Source: Mycobacterium sp. shizuoka-1 (GTDB lineage: Bacteria; Actinomycetota; Actinomycetes; Mycobacteriales; Mycobacteriaceae). From it: a DNA stretch of 64,000 nt. Both the position numbers and the translations under genes were made by a program. This document shows, piece by piece, positions 16,513 through 25,346 of the stretch (position 1 is the stretch's first letter; every line of letters starts with the position of its first letter). The stretch is from the NCBI RefSeq assembly GCF_002723835.1, contig NZ_BEWG01000104.1:16126-80125 (forward strand), written 5' to 3'. Under the pieces are notes generated by a model. That model ran no database searches. It was not told where the DNA came from and was given only the letters and a program-made list of their open reading frames with translations.

Positions 16513-17786
16513 GCGTTCCCGCGGTCCTCGACCTGTTCCCGCCCGGCTCCCACGTCGACGGCGACGGCGTGCTGACGGTCGGCGGTTGCCGGCTGGATGT
16601 CCTGGCCGCCGAATTCGGCACCCCGGTGATGGTGGTCGACGAGGGGGCGCTGCGCCGGCGGGCCAGGGAGTATCTGAACGCGTTTCGCAGCCGCTGGCCG
16701 CGCAGTGACGTCGCATTCGCCTCGAAAGCGTTCCCCTGCACGGCAATCCAGCGGGTGGCCAGCGAGGAGGGGTTGCTGCTCGACGTCGCAGGCGGGGGAG
16801 AGATCGTCACCGCGCTGGCCGCCGGCGCCGACCCGGCCCGGATGTTGTTGCACGGCAACGCCAAGACCGACGAGGAACTCGAACTGGCCGTCGGCAACGG
16901 TGTCGGGCTGATCGTCGTCGACAACTTCGACGACATCGACCGGCTGGAACGCATCGTCGCACCGGGCCGGCGGCAGGCCTGTCTGGTGCGGGTGGTCCCC
17001 GGGATCGAGGCCGCCACCCATGCCGCGGTCGCCACCGGGCACGCCGGCTCGAAGTTCGGCCTGCTGCCGGCCGACGCGCGGGTGGCGATCGAGCGGATCC
17101 GCCGCAGCCGGGTGCTGCGCTGCGACGGCGTGCACACCCACGTCGGCTCCCAGCTGCTCGATGCCGAGCAGCTGGCGGCCGCCGTGGCGCCGGTCGCCGA
17201 ACTCGGCAGCTTCGACGTCTACGACTTCGGCGGCGGGCTCGGCGTGCGCTACACCTACGCCGACCAGCCGCCGTCGGTCGCGGACTACGCCCAGACCATG
17301 ATCGACCGGGCCCGCGGGCTGGTGCCTGCCGGCGCGCGGATCATCGTCGAGCCGGGCCGGTCGATGACCGCCGCCGCGGCGTGCACCGTGTACCGCGTCA
17401 CCACGGTCAAACGCGGTGCGGTCACCCACGTGGCGGTCGACGGCGGGATGGGGGACAACCTCGAGGTGTCGCTGTACGGGCAGCGGTTCGAGGCCACGCT
17501 GGTGAACCGGGTTGGCGGCGGCGCGAGCGTCACCGTGGTCGGCCGGCACTGCGAATCCGGCGACCAGCTGATCGACGGTGTGCCACTGGACAATCCGGTG
17601 GTCGGCGATCTGCTGGGCGTGCCCGTCACCGGCGCGTACTGCTACACGATGTCCAACCAGTACAACGGAGCGCGCCGGATCCCGGTGGTGTTCGCCGCCG
17701 ACGGCGACGCCCGGCTGGTGGTCCGCCGGGACACCTGGGCGGACCTGCTGGCCCGCGATGTGGAACTACCGCGAAGCGTTCAGTGA
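16509..17786 (+). CDS. DapDC-like fold-type III PLP decarboxylase
   Basis: A 425-residue alanine-racemase-fold decarboxylase resembling diaminopimelate decarboxylase. Visible motifs: FASKAFPCTAIQRVASEEG (PLP Lys), HTHVGSQLLDAEQL, the glycine loop FGGGLGVRYT, VEPGRSMTAAAA, CESGD (catalytic Cys region) and GAYCYTMSNQYNGARRIPVV. In canonical DapDC the segment after the VDGG motif reads D-N-P-R-P-x-L-Y, where the Arg helps bind a substrate carboxylate. Here it is DNLEVSLYG, putting Glu where Arg should be. A substrate other than meso-diaminopimelate is therefore likely (inference). It ends the operon, overlapping the convergent P55 gene by 21 bases. Confidence 0.84.
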   Translation: MSVPAVLDLFPPGSHVDGDGVLTVGGCRLDVLAAEFGTPVMVVDEGALRRRAREYLNAFRSRWPRSDVAFASKAFPCTAIQRVASEEGLLLDVAGGGEIVTALAAGADPARMLLHGNAKTDEELELAVGNGVGLIVVDNFDDIDRLERIVAPGRRQACLVRVVPGIEAATHAAVATGHAGSKFGLLPADARVAIERIRRSRVLRCDGVHTHVGSQLLDAEQLAAAVAPVAELGSFDVYDFGGGLGVRYTYADQPPSVADYAQTMIDRARGLVPAGARIIVEPGRSMTAAAACTVYRVTTVKRGAVTHVAVDGGMGDNLEVSLYGQRFEATLVNRVGGGASVTVVGRHCESGDQLIDGVPLDNPVVGDLLGVPVTGAYCYTMSNQYNGARRIPVVFAADGDARLVVRRDTWADLLARDVELPRSVQ

Positions 17787-19334
17787 GGGTTCGGCGGCCG
17801 GCTCGTCGTCGGGGTGCGCCTGCTTACCGCCGATGAACAGTGCCAGCGCGGCTCCGACCAGACAGACGATCACGGTGACGAAGAAGATCGACCCGTACTG
17901 CATGGCGAACGCGGTGCGATACCGTTCCGCCTCGCCGGCCAGCTTGGCGGCCAGGCTGGTTCCGCCCGGGCTGGGCAGCGTGGCCAGGATCTGGTTGAAG
18001 CGGTAGAGGCCCCACGCGGTCAGCGCCGCGACACCGATCAGCATGCCCGTCATGCGGGCGACCACGACCAGCGACGACGCGATGCCGTGCTGGGCGGCGG
18101 GCACGACCCGCAGCGCGGCCGAGGTGAGCGGACCGATCACCAGGCCGAGGCCGAGGCCGGCCAGCGCCAGGTCGGTGTCGATCACCGGTAGTGACACGAA
18201 GCCGAGGTCGTGGCGCGCGCTGAGCACGTCGGTGCCCCAGTGCGACACCAGCCAGTAGGCGCCCGCGGAGATCAGCATGCCGACCACCGCCACGATCCGG
18301 TCGCCGATCCTGGTGGCGACCCAGCCGCCGATCAGGGCGCCGATCGGCAGTGCGATCAGAAAGTGCAAGAGCAGGAAGGCGGCCTGGGTCTGGTCCTTGC
18401 CCAGCACGCCCTGACCGAACAGCTCGACGTTGACCAGGGTGACCATCAGCGCCGCGCCCGCACACAACGAGGTGCCCAGCGCGGCCAGGAACGGCCCGAA
18501 TCGCACGCCGGCCGGTTCGATGAGCCGGGTGCGGGCGAACCGCTCCCACACCGCGAACGCGATCGCGGCGATGATCGCCCCGCCGACCAGCAGCAGGCCG
18601 TGCGGAGGCAGCAGCTGCTTGCCGTCGGGGTTGGAGTTGTACAGGCCGACCACCGCCAGGCCCAGCGCGACTGCGAGCAGCACGCCGCCGACCACGTCCA
18701 CCTTCTCGGGGTTGGCGACCCGGTCGTGGGCGGGCAGGCTGAAGTGGATCATCACCATCGCGATCAGGGTCAGCGGCACGTTGATCCAGAACACGTCCTG
18801 CCACTTGCCGAGCAGCAATACCACCCCGATGCCGTACAGCGGGCCCAGCACGCTGCCGAGCTCCTGGGCCGCGCCGATGCCGCCGAGCACCGTGGCGCGG
18901 CTGCGGGCCGCCCACAGGTCGGCGGCCAGCGCCAGCGTCACCGGCAGCAGCGCGCCCGCGGCAACGCCCTGGATGAGCCGCCCGATCACCAGCATGGTCA
19001 GGTCGGTCGACAGGGCGGTCACCACCGATCCGGCCGCGAAGGCGGCCAGCGACAGCTGCAGCACGAGTTTGCGGCCGAACCGGTCGGACAGCCTGCCCAG
19101 CAGCGGCATCGCCGCGATGTAGCCGAGCAGGTACCAGGTGATGATCGGGGTGACCTGCTGGAGCTTGTTCACCGGGATGCCGACCGTCGACATGATGTCG
19201 ACCATGATCGTGACCACGACATAGGTGTCGAGGGCCCCGAGCAGGACCGCGAGGCTGCCCGCGCCGAGCGCGAGCCGGCGGCTGCGGCCGCTGTGCTGGG
19301 CGCGGTGGGCGGCGGTGTCTACAGACTCAGCCAT
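17766..19334 (-). CDS. MFS efflux/lipid transporter P55
   Basis: A 522-residue major facilitator with about 14 predicted membrane segments. Family motifs: LAVLLGALDTYVVVTIMVDI (first helix), GRLSDRFGRKLVLQLSL (motif A loop) and GGIGAAQELGSVLGPLYG (motif C region). It matches mycobacterial P55 (Rv1410c) over its whole length. P55 works with LprG in moving triacylglycerides and lipoglycans to the outer envelope and influences drug tolerance (family knowledge). The start MAESVDTAAHRAQ at 19334 is preferred over a longer extension that would overlap lprG. It lies 11 bases downstream of lprG in the same operon. Confidence 0.93.
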   Translation of the reverse strand: MAESVDTAAHRAQHSGRSRRLALGAGSLAVLLGALDTYVVVTIMVDIMSTVGIPVNKLQQVTPIITWYLLGYIAAMPLLGRLSDRFGRKLVLQLSLAAFAAGSVVTALSTDLTMLVIGRLIQGVAAGALLPVTLALAADLWAARSRATVLGGIGAAQELGSVLGPLYGIGVVLLLGKWQDVFWINVPLTLIAMVMIHFSLPAHDRVANPEKVDVVGGVLLAVALGLAVVGLYNSNPDGKQLLPPHGLLLVGGAIIAAIAFAVWERFARTRLIEPAGVRFGPFLAALGTSLCAGAALMVTLVNVELFGQGVLGKDQTQAAFLLLHFLIALPIGALIGGWVATRIGDRIVAVVGMLISAGAYWLVSHWGTDVLSARHDLGFVSLPVIDTDLALAGLGLGLVIGPLTSAALRVVPAAQHGIASSLVVVARMTGMLIGVAALTAWGLYRFNQILATLPSPGGTSLAAKLAGEAERYRTAFAMQYGSIFFVTVIVCLVGAALALFIGGKQAHPDDEPAAEPSLNASR

Positions 19335-19345
19335 GACCGGTGCCG

Positions 19346-20044
19346 TCAGACGGCGGGCTTGGTGACGGTGACCGGCTTGTCCCACTCGGACAGCGTGATC
19401 TGGATGCTGCCGCCGTTGCCGGTGTCGGCCTTGGCCTGCACGAGCTGGTGCGGGTCGGCTTTCTGGATCCAGACCGTGGCGGGCAGCGGGCTGGTCGCCT
19501 TGAGCGGGATCAGTTTGTTCATGGCGTCGGCGCTGACCTTGCCGGTGATCCGGATCGTGTCGACACCGTTGATGGTCTCGCTGGCCTCAGACTTGGCGTC
19601 GGTGATGCTCGCCAGCCAGTTGGCCAAGCCGTTGTCGGGGTTCAGCACCACCGAGGGGTCGTAGATGTCCTTGGCAGGGCCCATGTCCAGCCAGTTGTTC
19701 GGGGTCAGCGCCGCGTACAGCGTGCCGTCCAGGACCACCAGCTGGATGTCCACATCGGAGCCGCCCATGGTGATGGTGGAGTTTCCGGAGACCGCGACCG
19801 CGGGCACGTTGGTCAGATCGCCGGTCAGCTTCTTGACGGGCAGGCCCTCGATCTTGCCGCCGACCGTGATGTCCAGGTGGGCGCTCTTGAGTCCCTTGGT
19901 GACCTGGGTGGACTGCTGCAGCAGCCCGGCGGCGTCCGGTAGCGGCTCGGACGGCGTGGACGGCGAGGAGCAGCCGGCGACGAACAGGGCTGCGGCGGCG
20001 AGGAGGGCGACAAGGACGGCAAACATTCGGCGGCACGTCGGCAT
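19346..20044 (-). CDS. lprG: Lipoprotein LprG
   Basis: A 232-residue lipoprotein. The signal peptide ends with lipobox VAGC (Cys25), followed by a Ser/Pro-rich linker and the LppX/LprAFG lipid-binding fold starting near LLQQSTQVTKGLKSAHLDIT. The fold has a hydrophobic cavity that binds triacylated glycolipids. With P55 it forms the conserved lprG-P55 envelope lipid export operon. The ATG has no ribosome binding site but has TACGAT six nt upstream, suggesting a leaderless mRNA. Confidence 0.94.
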   Translation of the reverse strand: MPTCRRMFAVLVALLAAAALFVAGCSSPSTPSEPLPDAAGLLQQSTQVTKGLKSAHLDITVGGKIEGLPVKKLTGDLTNVPAVAVSGNSTITMGGSDVDIQLVVLDGTLYAALTPNNWLDMGPAKDIYDPSVVLNPDNGLANWLASITDAKSEASETINGVDTIRITGKVSADAMNKLIPLKATSPLPATVWIQKADPHQLVQAKADTGNGGSIQITLSEWDKPVTVTKPAV

Positions 20045-20050
20045 AGGTGC

Positions 20051-20056
20051 ATCGTA
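20051..20056 (-). promoter_or_regulatory. -10 box for lprG (leaderless)
   Basis: TACGAT on the minus strand ends six nt before the lprG ATG. This places the transcript start at or next to the A of ATG, with no room for a Shine-Dalgarno site. Confidence 0.5.
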
Positions 20057-20162
20057 GAGGGTCGGCCCGACTCCGCCGGTGCCGCCAGGTCGGCCCGAGC
20101 CGGCCGTAGGTGGGCTGAGCTGCGTTTTTAGTGTGGCTAAGCGAGTGTCGCGGGGGTCGGAC

Positions 20163-20168
20163 TAGATT
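20163..20168 (+). promoter_or_regulatory. -10 box for ribE (leaderless)
   Basis: TAGATT followed by exactly six nt and the GTG start, so the predicted +1 is the G of the start codon. No FMN riboswitch-like sequence is present in the 130-bp lprG-ribE gap. Confidence 0.5.
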
Positions 20169-20174
20169 GGGCGG

Positions 20175-20792
20175 GTGTTCACCGGAATCGTCGAAGAACT
20201 AGGTGAGGTTGTCGGCAAGGACGAGCTGGCCGACTCGGCCCGATTCGTCATCCGCGGGCCGGTGGTCACCGCCGACGCCCGCCACGGCGACTCGATCGCG
20301 GTCAATGGTGTCTGTCTGACCGTTGTCGAGGTGCTGCCGGACGGACGGTTCAGCGCCGACGTGATGGCCGAGACGCTCAACCGGTCCAGCCTCGGCGCGG
20401 TGGACGTCGGCAGCGCGGTGAACCTGGAGCGGGCTGCGGCGGTGAACAGCCGGCTGGGGGGCCACATCGTCCAGGGGCACGTCGACGGCACCGGGAAGGT
20501 GGTGTCCCGCACCCCGTCGGAGCATTGGGAGGTGGTGCGGGTCGCGCTGCCGCCCGAGCTGTCCCGCTACGTGGTGGAAAAGGGCTCGATCACCATCGAC
20601 GGCATCTCGCTCACGGTGTCCGGGTTGGGCGATGACTGGTTCGAGGTGTCCTTGATCCCGACGACGCTGGCGCTGACCACCCTCGGCCGCGCCCCGGTCG
20701 ACACGCCGGTCAACCTCGAAGTCGATGTGATCGCCAAATACGTTGAGCGACTGCTCAGCGATCGCGGGCGGTTACCCGGGGCAAATCCCTGA
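20175..20792 (+). CDS. ribE: Riboflavin synthase alpha chain
   Basis: Converts two molecules of 6,7-dimethyl-8-ribityllumazine to riboflavin plus a pyrimidine that is recycled. The 205 residues begin with the hallmark MFTGIVEELGEV and consist of two lumazine-binding repeats (about 1-90 and 97-190). The second repeat begins at HIVQGHVDGTGKVV. ribC in M. tuberculosis nomenclature. GTG start. It stands alone between lprG and the accessory repeat-protein genes, apart from ribA2 and ribH, which lie over 10 kb downstream. Confidence 0.95.
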   Translation: MFTGIVEELGEVVGKDELADSARFVIRGPVVTADARHGDSIAVNGVCLTVVEVLPDGRFSADVMAETLNRSSLGAVDVGSAVNLERAAAVNSRLGGHIVQGHVDGTGKVVSRTPSEHWEVVRVALPPELSRYVVEKGSITIDGISLTVSGLGDDWFEVSLIPTTLALTTLGRAPVDTPVNLEVDVIAKYVERLLSDRGRLPGANP

Positions 20793-20931
20793 TCGCATGA
20801 TCAGTACGAGGGTTTGCTGGATCGTTGGGCGTTCGCCGACAAAGTGAAGCTAATCCGGCCCAATCTTCGCAGTTAATCGCGCCAAACGCCCTGTTCAAAG
20901 GATCAGTCGTTGTCGGCGCTGTAATTGTCCT

Positions 20932-20959
20932 TTGCGAAAGCAGCGCCGCGTGTTACGTT
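20932..20959 (+). promoter_or_regulatory. Promoter candidate for repeat protein 1
   Basis: TTGCGA (20932-20937), a 16-bp spacer and TACGTT (20954-20959). The -10 box lies within an 11-base word, TGTTACGTTGC, that recurs at 25591-25601 upstream of the paralog. Confidence 0.45.
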
Positions 20960-20998
20960 GCCGGATGTACGTAAGGTGCGCCTCTCCCGAGCAATGTG

Positions 20999-21014
20999 TG
21001 TGAGTCGTGTCACA
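20999..21014. promoter_or_regulatory. CRP-type palindrome TGTGA-N6-TCACA
   Basis: TGTGAGTCGTGTCACA matches the classical CRP/FNR half-sites at all ten defined positions; mycobacterial CRP (Rv3676 family) recognises the same type of site. It lies about 40 bp downstream of the TACGTT box, a position that suggests repression or a second promoter. Binding is inference. Confidence 0.5.
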
Positions 21015-21092
21015 GAGTCCCCGGCTGGCCCGAATTGGGTTCCGCCCGGGTGACTGTGTCGGCGTGAAGACACTCGAACACAGGGAGGTGAG

Positions 21093-24000
21093 ATGGCGGC
21101 CACCAGTCCGCGTAAACCGCGTCGGGCGCACGGCCGCCACCGCAAGCCGTCGGCATTCGAGGCTTCGAGCTGCGCCCAGTGGTTGCGCGTCGGCACGGTC
21201 GGTGTTGGGCTGGGTGCGGCGATTGTCGGTAGTCAGGGCATCGCGTCGGCCGCTCCGGACGACTCGTCACATCCCGCCGATTCGGGTTCGGGTGCCGGCC
21301 ATGCGAAGTCCGACCGCGGTTCGTCGGCCGCGCCGCGCGGTCCCGCTTCGGGGGCCGGGCGGTCGGAGGTGCCGAAGCACGGAGCCGGCCGCGGTGACCG
21401 GCCATCGACGGCCGGTGCGCTCAAGCCGGCGAACCCTGCCGGTCCGGGCAAGGTGCCGGCTGCGGGTGTCGCGCCCGGTGACCGGTTGCCGACAGCGGGA
21501 TCCGGGCCGGTCGTCAATGCGGTGAGTGTTGTTTCGGCCGCCGGGTCCGCGCCGTCGGCCGTACCAGCCGGTGCGGCACGCGGCAGCGCTGCGGTCATGG
21601 CCCTGCGTGTCGAGTCTCCCGCCGGGAGTGACCGGGGGCCAACGGGTTACCTCACTGCCATCAACGATGCGCTGGACTCGATGGGGCTCGGCCCGATCGG
21701 CGGCCCGGTTCGGCTGCCGACGCTTCCGGGCGGCCCGGTGGAGTCGATGTGGTTGGCCGCAGGCCGAAACCACGAGGAGCGCACCGGTCGGCAGTCGGTG
21801 GTCACTCCGCGCAGTTACCCGCGCTCTCTCATGGCGCCGGTCGACGGCACACATCTGCTGAGTGATCTGTCGGAGTTCGTGACCCGGGCCGTTCGTCATA
21901 TCAGCGCTGGGATCGACCACGAAATTCGCAATGCAACAAGGGATCTCGAACGTTCTATTCGGCTGTCGGTGACACCGATCGCCGAGCAGCTGCACGACCT
22001 TCTGGCGCCCGGACTCGGCGCGGCCCCCAGCGCGGCCGCGCGCGTGGCAGCCTCAGCCACACCCACCGCCGCTGCGACGGCCGAGGCCGGGACGGGGGCG
22101 TGGTATTTCCTGGGGAGCTTGCAGCGGGCCATCGACCTGCTCGCCGGTTGGCCCGGTCCGCCGCACAACTTTGTCACCGTGACCAACCACACCATCGACC
22201 AGAGCCTCGACGCCCTCGACGATCAGCTCGACGCCATTTTCGCCACTGCCCCGCCGGGCAGCCCGGCGCGATGGCTTCCGGACCTCGTCGGCATCTTCAA
22301 TCTGTTCGTCAAGTCGGCGATCCCCAGCTACACGATCAGCGACACCTTCAACGCCTGGGGAGACTTCCTCAATCGGATCGTGCCGCCGTTCAACATCGCC
22401 CCCGGCGCAGGCACGTTCGGCATCATCACGCAGTACAAGATCATGGGCGCGGCAGTGGTCGGCACGGCAACGGTCCTGACGGACATGCTCAACGGTGTCT
22501 ATGACCCGGCCCAGTGGGAGATCGACGTCATCAAGGCGACAACCGGGGCCGTTGTCACCAGGGCCGATCTCACCAACCCCACTTCCCTGGAAACCAAGAT
22601 CGCAGCGGCGCAGGCCGCCGCCACCCTGACGTTGGGGCTCAGCGACGGTGGCGCTTTCTACGACCCGACCAGGGCCTGGGATGTGACGCTGCCGACCTGG
22701 ACCGCGGCCCAGGTGAATCCCTTCACGGTGGTGACCTACGTCGCGCTGGTCGCCATCTACAAGCGATTCCAGCAGATCGCCGTGCTCGCGAACTTCACCA
22801 CCAGCACCACCTACGACAGTTGGCTGTACACGATCAGCTTGGGCGGGGACAGCACGCGCTCGGAGTACGCGGCGGGAACCTTCCACGCGGTCGATTCGGA
22901 CGGCCGCCCGGTGGATTTCGGGACGTCGCTACTCGGGACCTACACCTCGGCAGGTGGCGGGCTGGTCACCATCAACACCAGCGATGGTGGATTCACCTAC
23001 ACCAACACCCTTCCCGGCAAGGCGTTCTTCCACCGCTCGACCTCCGAGAACGAGGCCGACAGATACGACACGGTGAACATCCCGGTGACCTCCGCGGACG
23101 GCGTCAAATACACCGTGACCTTCAAGATCCAGATCATCGACGGATCGAACGCCAATCCCACAGCGTCGCCGACGATGGGCGCAGCCGACGGCCTCGGCGT
23201 CGTGCGTGGCAACGTCGGCGGCAGCGACTCCGACGGTGACACGTTGACCTATTCGCTGGTCGGATCCTCGGTCAACGGGCTGAGCAACAACTCCGGCTAT
23301 ACGAAGAACGGCGCCGGGAACGGCGGCATCGTCACGCTGAACCCGACCACCGGCGCGTTCACCTACGTGTCCTCGGCCACCGCCGGCGCCACGCAGAGTT
23401 TCCAAGTGCAGATGACCGACGGCCACGGCGGCACCACCATCGCGACGGTCACGGTGCCCAACACCACGTCGATCACCCCCGGCAATCTCAACACCTCGAC
23501 GCCCTACGTCGTCACGGGGTCCGTACCGGTCCCCAGTGGTGATGCCGGCATCTTCACCAGTTACGCCCTGGGCGCCAGCCCGACTAAGGGCACAGTGACG
23601 TCCTTCAACCCGGTCACCGGTGCTTTCACGTACACGTCGAGCGTAGGCCGCACCACGGCGAACAGCGATGTGGTCACGGTGATCGCCACCGACGCCGCCG
23701 GTCGCACGGTCACCCTGAGGCTGGCCGTCAAGCCGGCGGTGGTCAACAGCGCACCGGTGGGTAGCGGTCTGACCACCGACTCGCCCGTCGGAGCGCCGAC
23801 CTACAACGTGTGGGGCGGACCCTCCGACGAGCAGAACACGTCCGGCGCACTGCATGCGTCGGACGCCGACGGCGACACGGTGACCTACGCTGCGGGCACC
23901 TACACGACCGCCCAGGGTGGTTCTGTGACCGTCACCGCGTCGGGAACCTTCACCTATTCGCAGTCCAAGTTCGCTCCGTTCGGAATCCACAGCAGCTACT

Positions 24001-25346
24001 GGCACGACCACGCCGTCGACGGCGACCCCGGCGACACCTTCACGATCAACGTCACCGATGCGTTCGGCGCCACCACCGCGGTGACCTACTCGGTCCCGAT
24101 CGCCAAGCTCAACGCGGCGCCGACGTTGGCGGGCACCCTGAACGGCACCCCGGCGGTCGATGGGCTGGGCGTGCGGCGGGGGTCCATCAACAGCGGCTCC
24201 GACGACGACGGCGACAGCCTCACCTACAGCCTGGTGGGTGCCTCCGGAGGATCGGCCTATACCGCCAACGGCGGCATCGTCACGATGAGCGGGACCTCAT
24301 TCACCTATATCCCCAAGGTGGGGGTGAGCTCGGATTCGTTCCAAGTCCAGGTGAACGACGGTCATGGCGGCGTCACGACTGCCACGGTGAGCCTGACCGG
24401 GCTGACCACGCCGGGCACCTCGACGGGTGTGGTGAGAACGACGCTCGGTACCGAGACAGGGACGCTGAACATCCCGTCTCCGAGCGACACGACCGGTCTG
24501 GGGCTGACGTACAGCGTGGCCACGGGTCCCGCCAAGGGCACGGTGACGCTCACCAACAGCGGTGGCACCTACACCTATACCTATGTCCGGAACGCCGCCC
24601 TGGGCCACACGACGAGCCTGAACGATTCGTTCACGGTGCAGGCCACCGACGCCACGGGCAAGACGGTGACGGTCGCGACCATCAACGTGGCTCCCAACGT
24701 GGCGAACGCCGCACCGGTGGTCACGGTCGCCACCCCGGCGGCGGTGGGGACGCGATCCGGGACCACTCAGTCGACCAGTGGGGCGATCACCTGGAGCGAC
24801 GCCGACGGTGACGCGCTGACGATCAACGGCCAGACCGCCCCGGTCGGCGCCGGGACGATCACGCTGGCCACCAGGAACGGCGGCACCGTGGTGCTCAAGG
24901 GCGACGGGACCTACACCTACACCCGCACCGTGAGCAACGCCCAATCCCATGCCGCAGCCAAGGTCGGTGCCGCCGACAGCGCCGTGAACGACTACATCGA
25001 CGTCACGGTCGCCGACGCCTATGGCGGTACGACCACGCTGGCGGTGAAGGTGCCGGTCTACGCGAGCAACACGGCACCGGGCACCACCTCCGGCGGCACC
25101 CGGTGGGGTAACTACTGGACCGGCGTGGGTAACGCCAGCGACAGCGACGGTGACGACGTGTCGTACGTCGTCACGTCGACGCAGGGCACCGCGAGCTACG
25201 ACTCGTTCTGGCTGACCCTGTCGACCAGTGGCGCCAGTAGCGGCACGGTGGTCACGATCAAGGTGTACGACGGCTACTACGTCGTGACCGGCGGCGTGGT
25301 CACCGGTGTCCTGTCCAGCAATTCCAGGAACTACACCGTCGCCTGA
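21093..25346 (+). CDS. Large secreted VCBS/cadherin-like tandem repeat protein (paralog 1)
   Basis: A 1417-residue protein. Residues 1-50 form an extended signal peptide: a basic start (KPRRAHGRHRKPSAF), a Gly/Ala hydrophobic core and an SAA-type cleavage region. A Gly/Ser/Ala/Pro-rich segment follows to about 180, then a helical domain (about 270-570) shared with the paralog at 25681. From about 590 to the end come roughly eight beta-sandwich modules of about 100 residues, with VCBS-type features such as SDSDGDTLTYSLVG, DGHGGTT and DPGDTFTINVTDAFG; the DxDGD motifs are probable calcium sites. Three module types recur in one order with a period near 325 residues. No LPXTG or membrane anchor is visible. 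GGGAGGTGAG precedes the ATG. Probable surface or secreted adhesin-like protein; function unknown. Confidence 0.85.
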   Translation: MAATSPRKPRRAHGRHRKPSAFEASSCAQWLRVGTVGVGLGAAIVGSQGIASAAPDDSSHPADSGSGAGHAKSDRGSSAAPRGPASGAGRSEVPKHGAGRGDRPSTAGALKPANPAGPGKVPAAGVAPGDRLPTAGSGPVVNAVSVVSAAGSAPSAVPAGAARGSAAVMALRVESPAGSDRGPTGYLTAINDALDSMGLGPIGGPVRLPTLPGGPVESMWLAAGRNHEERTGRQSVVTPRSYPRSLMAPVDGTHLLSDLSEFVTRAVRHISAGIDHEIRNATRDLERSIRLSVTPIAEQLHDLLAPGLGAAPSAAARVAASATPTAAATAEAGTGAWYFLGSLQRAIDLLAGWPGPPHNFVTVTNHTIDQSLDALDDQLDAIFATAPPGSPARWLPDLVGIFNLFVKSAIPSYTISDTFNAWGDFLNRIVPPFNIAPGAGTFGIITQYKIMGAAVVGTATVLTDMLNGVYDPAQWEIDVIKATTGAVVTRADLTNPTSLETKIAAAQAAATLTLGLSDGGAFYDPTRAWDVTLPTWTAAQVNPFTVVTYVALVAIYKRFQQIAVLANFTTSTTYDSWLYTISLGGDSTRSEYAAGTFHAVDSDGRPVDFGTSLLGTYTSAGGGLVTINTSDGGFTYTNTLPGKAFFHRSTSENEADRYDTVNIPVTSADGVKYTVTFKIQIIDGSNANPTASPTMGAADGLGVVRGNVGGSDSDGDTLTYSLVGSSVNGLSNNSGYTKNGAGNGGIVTLNPTTGAFTYVSSATAGATQSFQVQMTDGHGGTTIATVTVPNTTSITPGNLNTSTPYVVTGSVPVPSGDAGIFTSYALGASPTKGTVTSFNPVTGAFTYTSSVGRTTANSDVVTVIATDAAGRTVTLRLAVKPAVVNSAPVGSGLTTDSPVGAPTYNVWGGPSDEQNTSGALHASDADGDTVTYAAGTYTTAQGGSVTVTASGTFTYSQSKFAPFGIHSSYWHDHAVDGDPGDTFTINVTDAFGATTAVTYSVPIAKLNAAPTLAGTLNGTPAVDGLGVRRGSINSGSDDDGDSLTYSLVGASGGSAYTANGGIVTMSGTSFTYIPKVGVSSDSFQVQVNDGHGGVTTATVSLTGLTTPGTSTGVVRTTLGTETGTLNIPSPSDTTGLGLTYSVATGPAKGTVTLTNSGGTYTYTYVRNAALGHTTSLNDSFTVQATDATGKTVTVATINVAPNVANAAPVVTVATPAAVGTRSGTTQSTSGAITWSDADGDALTINGQTAPVGAGTITLATRNGGTVVLKGDGTYTYTRTVSNAQSHAAAKVGAADSAVNDYIDVTVADAYGGTTTLAVKVPVYASNTAPGTTSGGTRWGNYWTGVGNASDSDGDDVSYVVTSTQGTASYDSFWLTLSTSGASSGTVVTIKVYDGYYVVTGGVVTGVLSSNSRNYTVA
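24261..24325 (+). repeat. 65-bp segment nearly identical to 28339-28403
   Basis: By eye, 60 of 65 bases match the segment in the paralogous gene exactly 4078 bp downstream, with the last 20 or more bases identical. Both copies encode the NGGIVTMSGTSFTYIPKVGV stretch in the same reading frame relative to their own genes. Confidence 0.7.

Larger units (their letters stand above)
20793..21092. other. 300-bp intergenic leader region of repeat protein 1
   Basis: No ORF with coding character is seen. The right-hand half holds a promoter candidate (20932-20959), a TCTCCC block (20983-20988) and a TGTGA-N6-TCACA palindrome (20999-21014). All but the upstream hexamer are echoed in the same order upstream of the paralogous gene at 25681. 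The left half (20793-20930) is less GC-rich and shows no clear terminator or repeat. Confidence 0.5.

Noticed and set aside
16509..17786. Housekeeping lysA
   Set aside because: The substrate Arg is replaced by Glu and the context is catabolic; in mycobacteria the lysine-pathway lysA is elsewhere (recalled, near thrA/argS).
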